Below, one piece after another: positions 1 through 7,315 of a stretch of DNA of 24,245 nucleotides. The notes below the pieces were generated by a model. The model ran no database searches and was not told the origin of the DNA. It worked only from the letters and a program-made list of their open reading frames with translations. Source of the DNA: an uncultured Eubacteriales bacterium (lineage in GTDB: Bacteria; Bacillota; Clostridia; Oscillospirales; Acutalibacteraceae). The stretch spans positions 1 through 24,245 of the forward strand of contig CAKUMQ010000040.1 of the NCBI GenBank assembly GCA_934667845.1, read 5' to 3'. Every line of letters begins with the position of its first letter. Position 1 is the stretch's first letter. Both the position numbers and the translations under genes were made by a program.

Positions 1-1
1 T

Positions 2-469
2 TCTGAGCGTGTGCAGGTATGGAGTGCCTCGCTGGATGCGATCCTCAAACGCCCGCTGTTTGGTTACGGCGCCGGAGAAATGACGATCCGCAGGCTGCTG
101 AAATCCTATAAGGTGGCTCCGCCGCACGCCCATAATCTGGCGCTGCAGCTGCTGCTTGAGGGCGGCATCATCAGCCTGGGAATCTGGTTTTCCATGGCGT
201 TTTCCGTATTGCGCAAGGGTTATCGGCTGCTTGTGCGCTCAACGGATAACCAGAGCGGCATGGCGGCGGTGTCGTTTATCTGCGGTGTCTGTGTCGTCGG
301 ACTGACCGATTACCCGTTTCTGACGCCGAAGCTGGTCAGCGGCGTTCTGATCGCGCTGGCGCTGATCGACGTGATGTATCAGCAAAATATCGCCGATAAA
401 AAAATACGCCTTCTGAGCGAATTTACTCCCGGAAGGCGCAAAGCGGTTAACACTGCGGACGGACGCTGA
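2..469 (+). CDS. O-antigen ligase/polymerase-like membrane protein, C-terminal part (partial)
   Basis: The reading frame is open from base 2 to a TGA at 467-469, so the true start lies outside the window. The visible part carries the conserved C-terminal signature of the Wzy_C/O-antigen ligase superfamily. It reads 'ILKRPLFGYGAGE', then 'PPHAHNLALQLLLEGGIISLG' starting near residue 37 of the visible part, then two hydrophobic segments. In this superfamily the H-N-x-x-L motif faces the outer side and acts in polymerising or ligating undecaprenyl-linked glycans. In a monoderm the substrate would be a capsule, teichoic-acid-like or other cell-wall polysaccharide (inference). The C-terminal tail is short and basic. 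The stop codon sits in the loop of the terminator hairpin, which ends the transcript. The family is fairly clear; the polymer made cannot be told. Confidence 0.75.
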   Translation, partial: SERVQVWSASLDAILKRPLFGYGAGEMTIRRLLKSYKVAPPHAHNLALQLLLEGGIISLGIWFSMAFSVLRKGYRLLVRSTDNQSGMAAVSFICGVCVVGLTDYPFLTPKLVSGVLIALALIDVMYQQNIADKKIRLLSEFTPGRRKAVNTADGR

Positions 470-488
470 CGGCGTCCGTCCGTTTTTT
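456..488 (+). terminator. Intrinsic terminator of the O-antigen ligase-like gene
   Basis: CGGACGGACGC at 456-466 pairs perfectly with GCGTCCGTCCG at 472-482. This gives an 11-bp GC-rich stem with a 5-base loop, followed by six T at 483-488. The stop codon (467-469) lies in the loop, so the last codons form the left arm. Confidence 0.92.
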
Positions 489-581
489 ATAAGATCGACA
501 TAACAGGTATTTCCATCCGATCGGCGGCTATATTTTCTCCGCTTTGTCAAACACTATTTCGGACAAAGGGGGAGAGAAGCC

Positions 582-1496
582 GTGAAAAAATTCGGGATCA
601 TCATGCTTATATTTGCCATAGCCCTTGCGGGCGCGCTGTGGGGATTCAGCCGGAAAAGTGCCGCCGCAGCGGCACAGGGCTACACCGTAGCTGAACAGGA
701 TGCCGTCCGCACCGTCCGGTGCAGCGGAATCGTGGAAGCCGGCGAGCAAAAGACCGTTGCCGTTCCGTCCGTCTGTGTGATCAAGGACGTGTATGTGCAG
801 ACCGGTGCGACCGTAAAAAAAGGAGACCGCCTTTTCCGCGTAGATGTCCAGCGCACGCGGGAGCAGTGGCTCTCTACAGGAAAGCTGACCGAAAAGGACT
901 ATGCCGCTATGGCGGCAGAGCCTACGGTCTGCGCACCGTTTGACGGGATCGTACTGAAATTGAGCGTAAGCGAGGGCGAAGCGGCAGAGCCGTCCCGCAG
1001 CGGTGTACTGCTCGCCGACACATCGACCTTGCAGATCGCAGTCAAGGTGCCGGAAATGCGGCTTAAGGATGTGTATATCGGTCAGACCGCCGCCGTATGC
1101 GGCGAATGCTTCCGCAAGGAGAGCTATACCGGAACCGTAACCTTTCTGTCGTCCGCCGCCGCAACAGTGTTGGGCAAGGGGACGATGATCGACGCCACCG
1201 TTACCCTGTCTGACGGCGAAGCGGACGACTCGCTCCGCTTGGGACTGACAGCCGATGTCGATCTGCCCGCCGAGGTGTTTTCCCGCTGCCTGCTGATTCC
1301 CTATGACTGCCTGCAAAACGACGATAGCGGCGACTTTGTTCTGACAGCGGAAAACGGGATCGCCGTGCGCAGAGCCGTTACGGTCGCCGCCGAGTTAAAC
1401 GACGGCGCCGTGATCGGCGACGGGCTGGCAGCGGGCGACACACTGCTGCGCGACGCCGTCCGGTACACGGCGGGACAGGCGGTGACGGTCAAATGA
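582..1496 (+). CDS. MacA/HlyD-like periplasmic adaptor (membrane fusion) protein
   Basis: A GTG start at 582 follows AAAGGGGGAGAG with good spacing. The 304-residue product has an N-terminal membrane anchor (about residues 4-22). Two half-lipoyl (biotinyl-like) stretches follow: 'VIKDVYVQTGATVKKGDRLF' (67-86) and 'CAPFDGIVLKLSVSEGE' (117-133). A beta-barrel region 'TLQIAVKVPE...GQTAAV' and a membrane-proximal domain with 'AVRRAVTV..ELNDGAVI.DGLAAGDTLL' come next. This is the layout of MacA-type adaptors that work with MacB-type permeases. Only some 20-25 residues separate the half-lipoyl motifs, so the long alpha-helical hairpin that docks on TolC in Gram-negatives is essentially missing, as suits a single-membrane cell. 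The stop overlaps the next start (ATGA), so the two genes are translationally coupled. The substrate is unknown. Confidence 0.85.
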   Translation: MKKFGIIMLIFAIALAGALWGFSRKSAAAAAQGYTVAEQDAVRTVRCSGIVEAGEQKTVAVPSVCVIKDVYVQTGATVKKGDRLFRVDVQRTREQWLSTGKLTEKDYAAMAAEPTVCAPFDGIVLKLSVSEGEAAEPSRSGVLLADTSTLQIAVKVPEMRLKDVYIGQTAAVCGECFRKESYTGTVTFLSSAAATVLGKGTMIDATVTLSDGEADDSLRLGLTADVDLPAEVFSRCLLIPYDCLQNDDSGDFVLTAENGIAVRRAVTVAAELNDGAVIGDGLAAGDTLLRDAVRYTAGQAVTVK

Positions 1497-2662
1497 TCAG
1501 GTGCACGTTTATGCCGCTGTCCGATCTGCGGCGCTGCAAGGGACGCACGGTGCTGACAGTGCTATCCATTGCTATCGGCGTTATGCTTTGTGCGATCGTC
1601 AGCGTGATCGGCCGCACAGGTGAGCATCTGGTTTACCGTGAGCTGTCCCGGATGGGCGTAGACGGCTTATCCATAACTGTAAAGGATGGTGCCCTTACAC
1701 CAGAAACGCTTCCGGCGGTGCGATGCCTGTCCGGCGTAAAAAGCGCTATGCCGCTGACGGTCGGTTCCGCCGTCATCCGCTGCGGAGATACGACAGAGGA
1801 TACCATGCTGTGCGGTATCGACGCCGGTGCCGATCAGGTGATCTCACTTGAACCGTGCCGCGGGCGGTTGATCAGCGCCGGAGAGGTGCGCGGATATGCG
1901 CGGGTTTGCCTGATCGAGGAAAATTTCGCCGCCGCCCGTTTCGGCGGGAAGAATCCCATCGGCAAGCAGATCCGGCTGATCACCGGAGGGGGAGAGGAAA
2001 GCTACACGGTCGTCGGCGTGGCGACAGCGGGCAGCGCCCTGCTGAAAAACATCACCGCCTATATGCCGACAATGGTTTTTGTTCCCTATACGACCTTTCA
2101 GGAAAGCTGCGGGTCGCAGCAGATCAATCAGATCGCCGTGCGCACAGAGGACGGCACGGACGACGGGTCGCTGGCGGCGGCGCTGTCCCGCGTCGTCCGG
2201 CGGTTAAACGTCGGTCTGGAGCCGCAGGTGGAAAATCTGGCGGCGCAAAAGGAGCGGCTGGAGCTTCTTTTGCGGATCATCCTCGGGATACTGACCTTTA
2301 TCAGCGGCATCTCGCTTCTGGTCTCCGGCATCGGTATCTCCACCGTGATGCTCAACGCAGTGCGTGAGCGCACACGCGAGATCGGTATAAAAAAGGCAGT
2401 CGGCGCATCAAACGGCCGCATTTTGTGTGAATTTCTGGGTGAATCAGCGCTGCTTGCCTGCCTGGGCGGCATGATCGGACTGCTGTTCGGCGGCGGCTTT
2501 GCCTGTATAGGCAGTTACCTTGTCACCGGATATTTCGGCATGCCGCTCGGCGCATTTTTGCGGATCTTCCTCTGCACCGCCGCCGTAGGGGGACTGAGCG
2601 GGCTTGCTCCGGCGCTGCGCGCCGCCAGAATGCCCCCCGTTGCAGCGCTGCGCAGCGAGTAG
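1493..2662 (+). CDS. MacB/FtsX-type ABC transporter permease
   Basis: The 389-residue protein begins with a cytoplasmic stretch and a first membrane helix (about 19-40). A large extracytoplasmic MacB_PCD domain follows, then three C-terminal helices (about 257-378). Family landmarks are the opening 'DLRRCKGRTVLTVLSIAIGV', the coupling-helix motif 'ERTREIGIKKAVGAS' and the end 'PALRAARMPPVAALRSE'. These proteins are the mechanotransmission permeases of type VII ABC exporters and need a MacB/LolD-type ATPase. No ATPase domain is fused and none is encoded next to it. The ATG overlaps the adaptor stop by four bases. The gene ends six bases before the converging kinase gene. Efflux of a peptide or envelope-active compound is a reasonable inference; the substrate is not determinable. 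Confidence 0.88.
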   Translation: MIRCTFMPLSDLRRCKGRTVLTVLSIAIGVMLCAIVSVIGRTGEHLVYRELSRMGVDGLSITVKDGALTPETLPAVRCLSGVKSAMPLTVGSAVIRCGDTTEDTMLCGIDAGADQVISLEPCRGRLISAGEVRGYARVCLIEENFAAARFGGKNPIGKQIRLITGGGEESYTVVGVATAGSALLKNITAYMPTMVFVPYTTFQESCGSQQINQIAVRTEDGTDDGSLAAALSRVVRRLNVGLEPQVENLAAQKERLELLLRIILGILTFISGISLLVSGIGISTVMLNAVRERTREIGIKKAVGASNGRILCEFLGESALLACLGGMIGLLFGGGFACIGSYLVTGYFGMPLGAFLRIFLCTAAVGGLSGLAPALRAARMPPVAALRSE

Positions 2663-2668
2663 AGCCGG

Positions 2669-4123
2669 TCAGTCTTCGGTTTTTGCCGTTGTCGGCAGCT
2701 CAAAGAAAAACGATACGCCGTCAGCCGTATTCTCCACGCCGTAGGGCATTTTATGCGCCCGCATAACGGCAGCCACAACAGACAGGCCGATCCCGGCACC
2801 GCCGTAGGCGCGGGTGCGGGCTTTATCCACCTTGTAAAAGCTCTCCCAGATCTTCGGCAGCTCGGCGGGCGGGATCGGACTGCCGGTGTTATCGACCGCT
2901 ATCCGCACCGTGCCGTGTCCGGTCGGCAGGATCGAAGCACTTACCGTGCCGTTTTCACTCACATGATGGAGCGCATTCGTCAGATAATTCGTCAGCACGT
3001 TTTCGATCAGGAAGCGGTCGCCGTACACCCACACAGGCGCGGGATCCGGCGGTGCAAGCGTGATATGCCGACCGGCGCAGTACGGTCGTTCCTTTTCCAT
3101 CAGCCGCACCGTCAGACCGGCAATGTCAAACCGTTCGGATTCCAGCTGCTCAGAGCCGCTCTCGATCTGCATCAGCATGGTCATGCGCCGGATCATTTCC
3201 GACATCCTGCCCGCTTCATCCTCGATGACCCCGCAGTAATAGCGGCGGGTATCGGCATCCGCTCCCTCATTTTCCTGCAGGATCTCCGCATAGGTCTGCA
3301 TCAGCGCGATCGGCGTTTTCAGCTCGTGGGAAACATTGGCGATAAACGTCTTTCGCGCCTCGTTTTGCTTGGTGATCACGGCATAATCGGCCTCAAGCCG
3401 CCGGTTCGCCTCCTGCAAATGTCCGATCGTCTCGGAGAGCGCCGCCGACATGGTGTTGATACTGTTGCCGAGATCATCGATCTCGCCGCTGCCGGAGCCG
3501 TCATACGCGTGGCTGAAATCCAGATGCGCCACACTGTCCGCCACCCGCGAGAGCGCACGGATCGGCACGGTAAAGCTGCGCGCGACCGCCAAAACCGGTA
3601 TAATGCTGCATAAAACGGCGACAAGACCGGACACGAGCAAAAAGCGGTTGGTGATATTGACGCTTTCCTCGATTGCCGAAAGGGAGATACGGATCTGGAT
3701 GCAATAGCCGTTGTGCAGTACGCCGTAAAGCGTCAGAAGCTCGGTGTGCAGGCGCTCATCATCGTCGGTCTGCACATAGTATTGCCCGCCTGACAGCGCG
3801 TCGAGCCGCGGCACCGGCTCGATCGGACGTTCGCCGTTGGCGCGGTAGTCCATCACCGCCCAGTTTCCGTCCCAGATCAATGTGCCGATATTTTCGTTAT
3901 TGCGCAGACGCTGCAGTTTCTCCTCAACTGCCGATTCCGTATTTTCCGCATACAGCCCGTCAATTTCCGTAAATGCATGGTAAAGTGATTGCTGCTTGGT
4001 GTGCCGGTAATACGAGGGGAGGGCGAAGCTGTTGAGCAGCCACACACATGCAATCAGCAGGATAATGCACATCCAGACGCCGGCAAACAGCTTCCATACC
4101 AGCGAGTGCGACCGGCGGCTCAC
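2669..4123 (-). CDS. Two-component sensor histidine kinase (HAMP, HisKA, HATPase_c)
   Basis: The GTG start at 4123 overlaps the regulator stop (GTGA) and is preceded by GAGGTG. The 484-residue protein has a first membrane helix (about 11-33), an extracytoplasmic sensor of some 120 residues, a second helix (about 160-181) and a HAMP linker. The H-box 'FIANVSHELKTPIALMQ' gives phospho-acceptor His266. The N-box 'ENVLTNYLTNALHHV' lies at 374-388, followed by 'VDNTGSPIP' and the G-box 'YGGAGIGLSVV' at 440-450. All catalytic boxes are intact. It is co-transcribed with the regulator upstream and converges on the adaptor/permease unit, which is a plausible target (inference only). The sensor domain is not one I recognise, so the signal is unknown. 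Confidence 0.93.
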   Translation of the reverse strand: MSRRSHSLVWKLFAGVWMCIILLIACVWLLNSFALPSYYRHTKQQSLYHAFTEIDGLYAENTESAVEEKLQRLRNNENIGTLIWDGNWAVMDYRANGERPIEPVPRLDALSGGQYYVQTDDDERLHTELLTLYGVLHNGYCIQIRISLSAIEESVNITNRFLLVSGLVAVLCSIIPVLAVARSFTVPIRALSRVADSVAHLDFSHAYDGSGSGEIDDLGNSINTMSAALSETIGHLQEANRRLEADYAVITKQNEARKTFIANVSHELKTPIALMQTYAEILQENEGADADTRRYYCGVIEDEAGRMSEMIRRMTMLMQIESGSEQLESERFDIAGLTVRLMEKERPYCAGRHITLAPPDPAPVWVYGDRFLIENVLTNYLTNALHHVSENGTVSASILPTGHGTVRIAVDNTGSPIPPAELPKIWESFYKVDKARTRAYGGAGIGLSVVAAVMRAHKMPYGVENTADGVSFFFELPTTAKTED

Positions 4124-4791
4124 GGCTTCACCTCGAATTTATAGCCGACGCCGCGGATGGTGCGGATGCAGTCCCCGGCACGTCCGAGCTTGCTGCGCAG
4201 CTTTTTGATATGGGTGTCGATCGTGCGGGCATCGCCGTAGTAATCGTAGCGCCACACGCTGTCAAGGATTCTGTCGCGTGAAAGCGCGATACCGGCATTG
4301 TTCGCCAAATAGGACAAAAGCTCAAATTCGGTGTAGGTCAGATCGACCGGCACCCCGTCGACCCGCACGACACGACCGACCGGGTCGATCGTCAGCCCGG
4401 TCTGCGCGGTCTTTTCTTCTTCCTTGCCGCCGCGGCGCAGCACCGCCTCAATGCGGGCAAGCAAAATTTTCAGGCTGAACGGCTTGGCAATATATTCGTC
4501 CACACCGAGAGAAAACCCCTTTAGCTCGTCCTCTTCTTCACCGCGCGCCGTCAGCATAATGATCGGCACGGAGGATCGCTGCCGGATACGGGAGCAGACC
4601 TCCCAGCCGTCCATTTTCGGCATCATCACGTCCAAAAGCACCAGATCCGGCTTAAATGCGGCAAACTGTGCGAGCGCTTCTTCGCCGTCGCCAGCCTCCG
4701 CCGTGTCATAGCCCTTGATTTTCAGATAATCGGCAATAACGCGGGTCATACGTTCCTCATCGTCTACGATCAGCACCTTAATGCCATCCAT
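4120..4791 (-). CDS. OmpR/PhoB-family response regulator
   Basis: The 223-residue protein has a receiver domain (about 4-118) with acidic pocket D10/D11, phospho-acceptor Asp54 in 'LVLLDVMMPKMDGWE', Thr81 and Lys103 in 'DEYIAKPF'. A C-terminal winged-helix domain (about 125-221) contains 'LTYTEFELLSYLANNAG' and 'RTIDTHIKKLRSKLG', typical of OmpR/PhoB DNA binding. The ATG at 4791 is preceded by GAGGGAAAC. It is the first gene of the regulator-kinase operon, and the two genes overlap by four bases. A pair of 10-bp direct repeats 76-107 bases upstream of the start could be its own binding site. Targets cannot be named from sequence; the convergent export genes are the nearest candidates. Confidence 0.94.
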   Translation of the reverse strand: MDGIKVLIVDDEERMTRVIADYLKIKGYDTAEAGDGEEALAQFAAFKPDLVLLDVMMPKMDGWEVCSRIRQRSSVPIIMLTARGEEEDELKGFSLGVDEYIAKPFSLKILLARIEAVLRRGGKEEEKTAQTGLTIDPVGRVVRVDGVPVDLTYTEFELLSYLANNAGIALSRDRILDSVWRYDYYGDARTIDTHIKKLRSKLGRAGDCIRTIRGVGYKFEVKP

Positions 4792-4866
4792 CTGTGTTTC
4801 CCTCTTTTCACCGCAGAATCTTTACCTATATTATGACTGAAAAATGTGTCGTTTTTGTGGACAAGA

Positions 4867-4898
4867 CGAAAAATATTTTTGTATTCCGCGAAAAATAT
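4867..4898. repeat. Direct repeat CGAAAAATAT x2, 22-bp period (possible regulator site)
   Basis: CGAAAAATAT occurs at 4867-4876 and again at 4889-4898, exactly 22 bases apart (two helical turns). Same-face direct repeats upstream of an OmpR-type regulator gene are the usual form of an autoregulatory site. The sequence is AT-rich, so chance is possible. Confidence 0.3.
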
Positions 4899-5019
4899 CT
4901 GACAGCTGACTCATCGGGGAAAACGCTCGGGAAAATAGTTCATCTTTTCATTCGGATCTGTAAAAATTTAAGCAATACGACAAAAGTTTGAATATCTCGT
5001 TAATTTTCTGTCACACGCC

Positions 5020-5048
5020 TTGCAAAATCCGCCGAAAAGGGATAAAAT
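5020..5048 (+). promoter_or_regulatory. Sigma-A-type promoter of the GAPDH gene
   Basis: The -35 element TTGCAA (5020-5025) and -10 element TAAAAT (5043-5048) are separated by exactly 17 bases. This puts the transcript start near 5055 and gives a leader of roughly 40 bases before the ATG at 5093. Confidence 0.75.
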
Positions 5049-5092
5049 ACCGTATAGGCAAGTAAAAACCGATATGTATGGAGGTAACTGGT

Positions 5093-6121
5093 ATGTCTGT
5101 TAAAGTGGCTATCAATGGATTTGGCCGCATCGGCCGTCTGGCTTTCCGTCAGATGTTTGGTGCTGAGGGCTATGAGATCGTGGCGATCAACGATCTGACC
5201 GATCCCAAAATGCTCGCTCATCTGCTGAAGTATGACACCGCTCAGGGCGGCTACTGCGGCAAGATCGGTGAGAACACCCACACTGTCGAGGCGGGCGAGA
5301 ACTATATCGTCGTTGACGGCAAAAAGATCACCATCTACAGCGAGAAGAACGCTGCTGACCTGCCCTGGGGCGAGATCGGTGTCGATGTCGTTCTGGAGTG
5401 CACCGGCTTCTACTGCTCCAAGGAGAAGAGCATGGCGCACATCAATGCCGGCGCTAAGAAAGTCGTTATCTCCGCTCCCGCGGGCAACGATCTGAAGACC
5501 ATCGTGTTCAGCGTTAACGAGAACACCCTGACGGCGGACGATCAGATCATCTCTGCTGCGTCCTGCACCACCAACTGCCTGGCTCCGATGGCGGATACTC
5601 TGAACAAGTACGCCCCGATCCAGAGCGGTATCATGAGCACCATCCATGCCTACACCGGCGATCAGATGATCCTGGACGGCCCGCACCGCAAGGGCGATCT
5701 GCGCCGTGCCCGTGCCGGCGCTGCCAACATTGTGCCGAACTCCACCGGCGCTGCCAAGGCCATCGGTCTGGTCATTCCCGAGCTGAACGGCAAACTGATC
5801 GGCTCTGCCCAGCGTGTGCCGGTTCCGACCGGTTCCACCACGATCCTCACCGCGGTCGTGAAGGGCAAGGATGTCACCAAAGAGGGCATCAATGCGGCGA
5901 TGAAGGCGGCGGCTTCCGCTTCCTTCGGCTACAACGAGGATCCCATCGTTTCCTCCGATGTCATCGGTATGCGCTACGGCTCCCTGTTCGATGCTACGCA
6001 GACCATGGTCGCGAAGATCGACGAGGACACCTATCAGGTGCAGGTCGTGTCCTGGTACGACAACGAGAACTCCTACACCAGCCAGATGGTCCGCACCATC
6101 AAATACTTTGCCGAGCTGTAA
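5093..6121 (+). CDS. gap: Glyceraldehyde-3-phosphate dehydrogenase, type I
   Basis: The enzyme oxidises and phosphorylates glyceraldehyde-3-phosphate to 1,3-bisphosphoglycerate with NAD+ in glycolysis. The N-terminal Rossmann motif is 'VKVAINGFGRIGRLAFRQ'. Asp34 in 'AINDLTDP' is the residue that normally favours NAD. The active-site motif 'SAASCTTNCLAPMA' gives catalytic Cys158, and 'STIHAYTGDQ' gives His185. The start is the ATG at 5093, eight bases after GGAGG (5080-5084). An upstream in-frame ATG at 5078 overlaps that ribosome binding site and is rejected. The product is 342 residues, a normal length. The gene is monocistronic, with its own promoter and terminator. Its codon choice (AAG, GAG, CTG, ATC, CGT, GGC) is much more biased than its neighbours, as expected for very high expression. 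Confidence 0.97.
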   Translation: MSVKVAINGFGRIGRLAFRQMFGAEGYEIVAINDLTDPKMLAHLLKYDTAQGGYCGKIGENTHTVEAGENYIVVDGKKITIYSEKNAADLPWGEIGVDVVLECTGFYCSKEKSMAHINAGAKKVVISAPAGNDLKTIVFSVNENTLTADDQIISAASCTTNCLAPMADTLNKYAPIQSGIMSTIHAYTGDQMILDGPHRKGDLRRARAGAANIVPNSTGAAKAIGLVIPELNGKLIGSAQRVPVPTGSTTILTAVVKGKDVTKEGINAAMKAAASASFGYNEDPIVSSDVIGMRYGSLFDATQTMVAKIDEDTYQVQVVSWYDNENSYTSQMVRTIKYFAEL

Positions 6122-6138
6122 TTTGCCGGCTTAGCCAA

Positions 6139-6174
6139 AAAAAGATCCCCGGCCGTGCGGTCGGGGATCTTTTT
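6139..6174. terminator. Bidirectional intrinsic terminator (GAPDH / Cys-rich gene)
   Basis: AAAAAGATCCCCG (6139-6151) pairs with CGGGGATCTTTTT (6162-6174), and the stem continues inward with G-T, C-G and C-G pairs. The A-run on the left and T-run on the right provide U-tracts for both strands. It serves GAPDH on plus and the Cys-rich gene on minus. Confidence 0.93.
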
Positions 6175-6194
6175 GCCTGTATGTCGGGTAAGGC

Positions 6195-6992
6195 TTACTT
6201 CCGGCAGCCGCACTCGTGTCCCTCATCCCGCGGCGGGAAGAACTCGTCAACGGGGAAGCACATCTTGCGGAACAACTCGCAGGGGTTATCCGTCGTCGGG
6301 CAGCATTCCTTGCTCGGCAGGCAATAGTCGTATACGGGAATCAGCATCTGCACATTGCGCACCAGCTGCACGATGGTAAAGATACCGACCGTGACATAGA
6401 CGACACGCTCGCTCTTTTCCGTGAAGCGGCCGCCGAACATCCCGCAGATCTGCTCGGGAATACTCCCGCAGCAGCAACAGCAGCAGGTATCCTCGCATTT
6501 TTCCGCCAGACGGCAGTTTAAGACGATCGGCTCGGCAACCTGCACGCAGCAGCGCGGCATATTGCGGGTCGGCATCTCCTGACGGTCGTGCTGCTCGGCG
6601 CGGAACTCGCTGCTGAACACCTTGACACTGCCCTCGCTGCCGTAGAGGATAACCTTCTTGTCAAACATGCCGACGCCCTCAACAGTCGAGCAGGGGATGC
6701 CGTGCCCGGAAAAGACCTCCAGCTGCACGCAGAAGAAGAAAGTCAGGTCGCAGGAGTAATACCCGCGGTTGAAGGGAAGCGCTTCCACGTCGATGTACGT
6801 TGTGATCACGCTGACCTTTTTCGCGCGCACGCTGACGGCGTGATCAATGACCATCTGATCCCGCTCCGTAAAGTAGACGCGCATATCCTCCAGACAGTCT
6901 TTATCGCTGCAGCTGTCATAGACCCGGCCGGCATCAATACAGACGGCCTCTTTGCACTTGTGTTCGCTGATGTACTTGTTGTTATCCGGCAT
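6195..6992 (-). CDS. Cysteine-rich conserved hypothetical protein (hexacysteine run)
   Basis: The product has 265 residues, 25 of them cysteine, including six in a row at 170-175 ('CEDTCCCCCCGSIPEQ') and paired Cys at 148-149 and 231-232. There is no signal peptide or obvious membrane segment. Regular stretches with a beta-rich look alternate with Cys clusters: 'AKKVSVITTYIDVEALPFNR' (58-76), 'DKKVILYGSEGSVKVFSS' (111-128) and 'VQMLIPVYDYC' (214-224). From memory, similar proteins are common in Clostridia without a known function. Cys-rich composition of this kind is seen in spore coat/exosporium and other cross-linked surface proteins, so an envelope or spore role is possible but unproven. 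The ATG is preceded by AAGGAGG. The gene is monocistronic, ending at the shared terminator with GAPDH. A metal-binding role is an alternative. Confidence 0.85.
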   Translation of the reverse strand: MPDNNKYISEHKCKEAVCIDAGRVYDSCSDKDCLEDMRVYFTERDQMVIDHAVSVRAKKVSVITTYIDVEALPFNRGYYSCDLTFFFCVQLEVFSGHGIPCSTVEGVGMFDKKVILYGSEGSVKVFSSEFRAEQHDRQEMPTRNMPRCCVQVAEPIVLNCRLAEKCEDTCCCCCCGSIPEQICGMFGGRFTEKSERVVYVTVGIFTIVQLVRNVQMLIPVYDYCLPSKECCPTTDNPCELFRKMCFPVDEFFPPRDEGHECGCRK

Positions 6993-7042
6993 AAAGCTTT
7001 GCCTCCTTATGATGATCGTGCGGTATCCACCGCCACACTATC

Positions 7043-7070
7043 AGCGTATGACGAAGCCGCCGCACGGTGA
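7043..7070 (-). promoter_or_regulatory. Possible mother-cell sigma (sigma-K/E-like) promoter of the Cys-rich gene
   Basis: On the minus strand CACC (7069-7066) is followed, 15 bases on, by CATACGCTGA (from 7050). This resembles the sigma-K pattern AC-N16-CATANNNTA with one mismatch, and sigma-E -10 elements too. The leader to the ATG at 6992 would be about 50 bases. Such short matches arise by chance. Confidence 0.2.
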
Positions 7071-7280
7071 CAGCAAAAGCGGAGAAATTTGGCAGGGTAT
7101 TTGTCCGCACCCTGCATATACTAGCTTTGCCGACGACAAAGGCGACCGCAAAACAGGTAGATCGGAAACGACGAAAGAGTTCGTCTGCCGCAGAATAACG
7201 GTAAAGAGCGAACATATATCGTCCCACATCCGATCGTTTACGCTTGATATGAAACGGTCGGATCTGTCGGGACGGCATTG

Positions 7281-7315
7281 AAAGCCCGTTCGGCATTTCA
7301 GCCGGGCGGGCTTTT
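7281..7315 (+). terminator. Terminator-like hairpin upstream of rarA with no evident gene before it
   Basis: AAAGCCCG (7281-7288) pairs with CGGGCTTT (7307-7314). The inner CGGC/GCCG (7291-7294 and 7301-7304) pair around ATTTCA. Only four T follow, so termination may be weak. No plus-strand gene ends here. Confidence 0.45.

Larger units (their letters stand above)
4792..5092. other. AT-rich divergent intergenic region (regulator / GAPDH)
   Basis: This gap of about 300 bases separates the divergent response regulator and GAPDH genes and is clearly more AT-rich than its surroundings. It holds the GAPDH promoter near its right end, a direct repeat at 4867-4898, and no coding sequence with a ribosome binding site. 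I could not find a convincing promoter for the regulator on the minus strand. Confidence 0.6.

Noticed and set aside
528..1316. 262-residue minus-strand open frame opposite the adaptor gene
   Set aside because: It is antisense to the adaptor, with no ribosome binding site and low-complexity composition.
4794..4991. 65-codon plus-strand frame in the regulator/GAPDH gap
   Set aside because: Neither ATG at its start has a Shine-Dalgarno sequence, the region is plain AT-rich intergenic DNA, and it overlaps the regulator's likely control region.
7115..7124. Plus-strand CATATACTAG considered as a sporulation sigma -10 element
   Set aside because: No matching -35 lies at the right distance and no gene follows in that direction before the rarA promoter.
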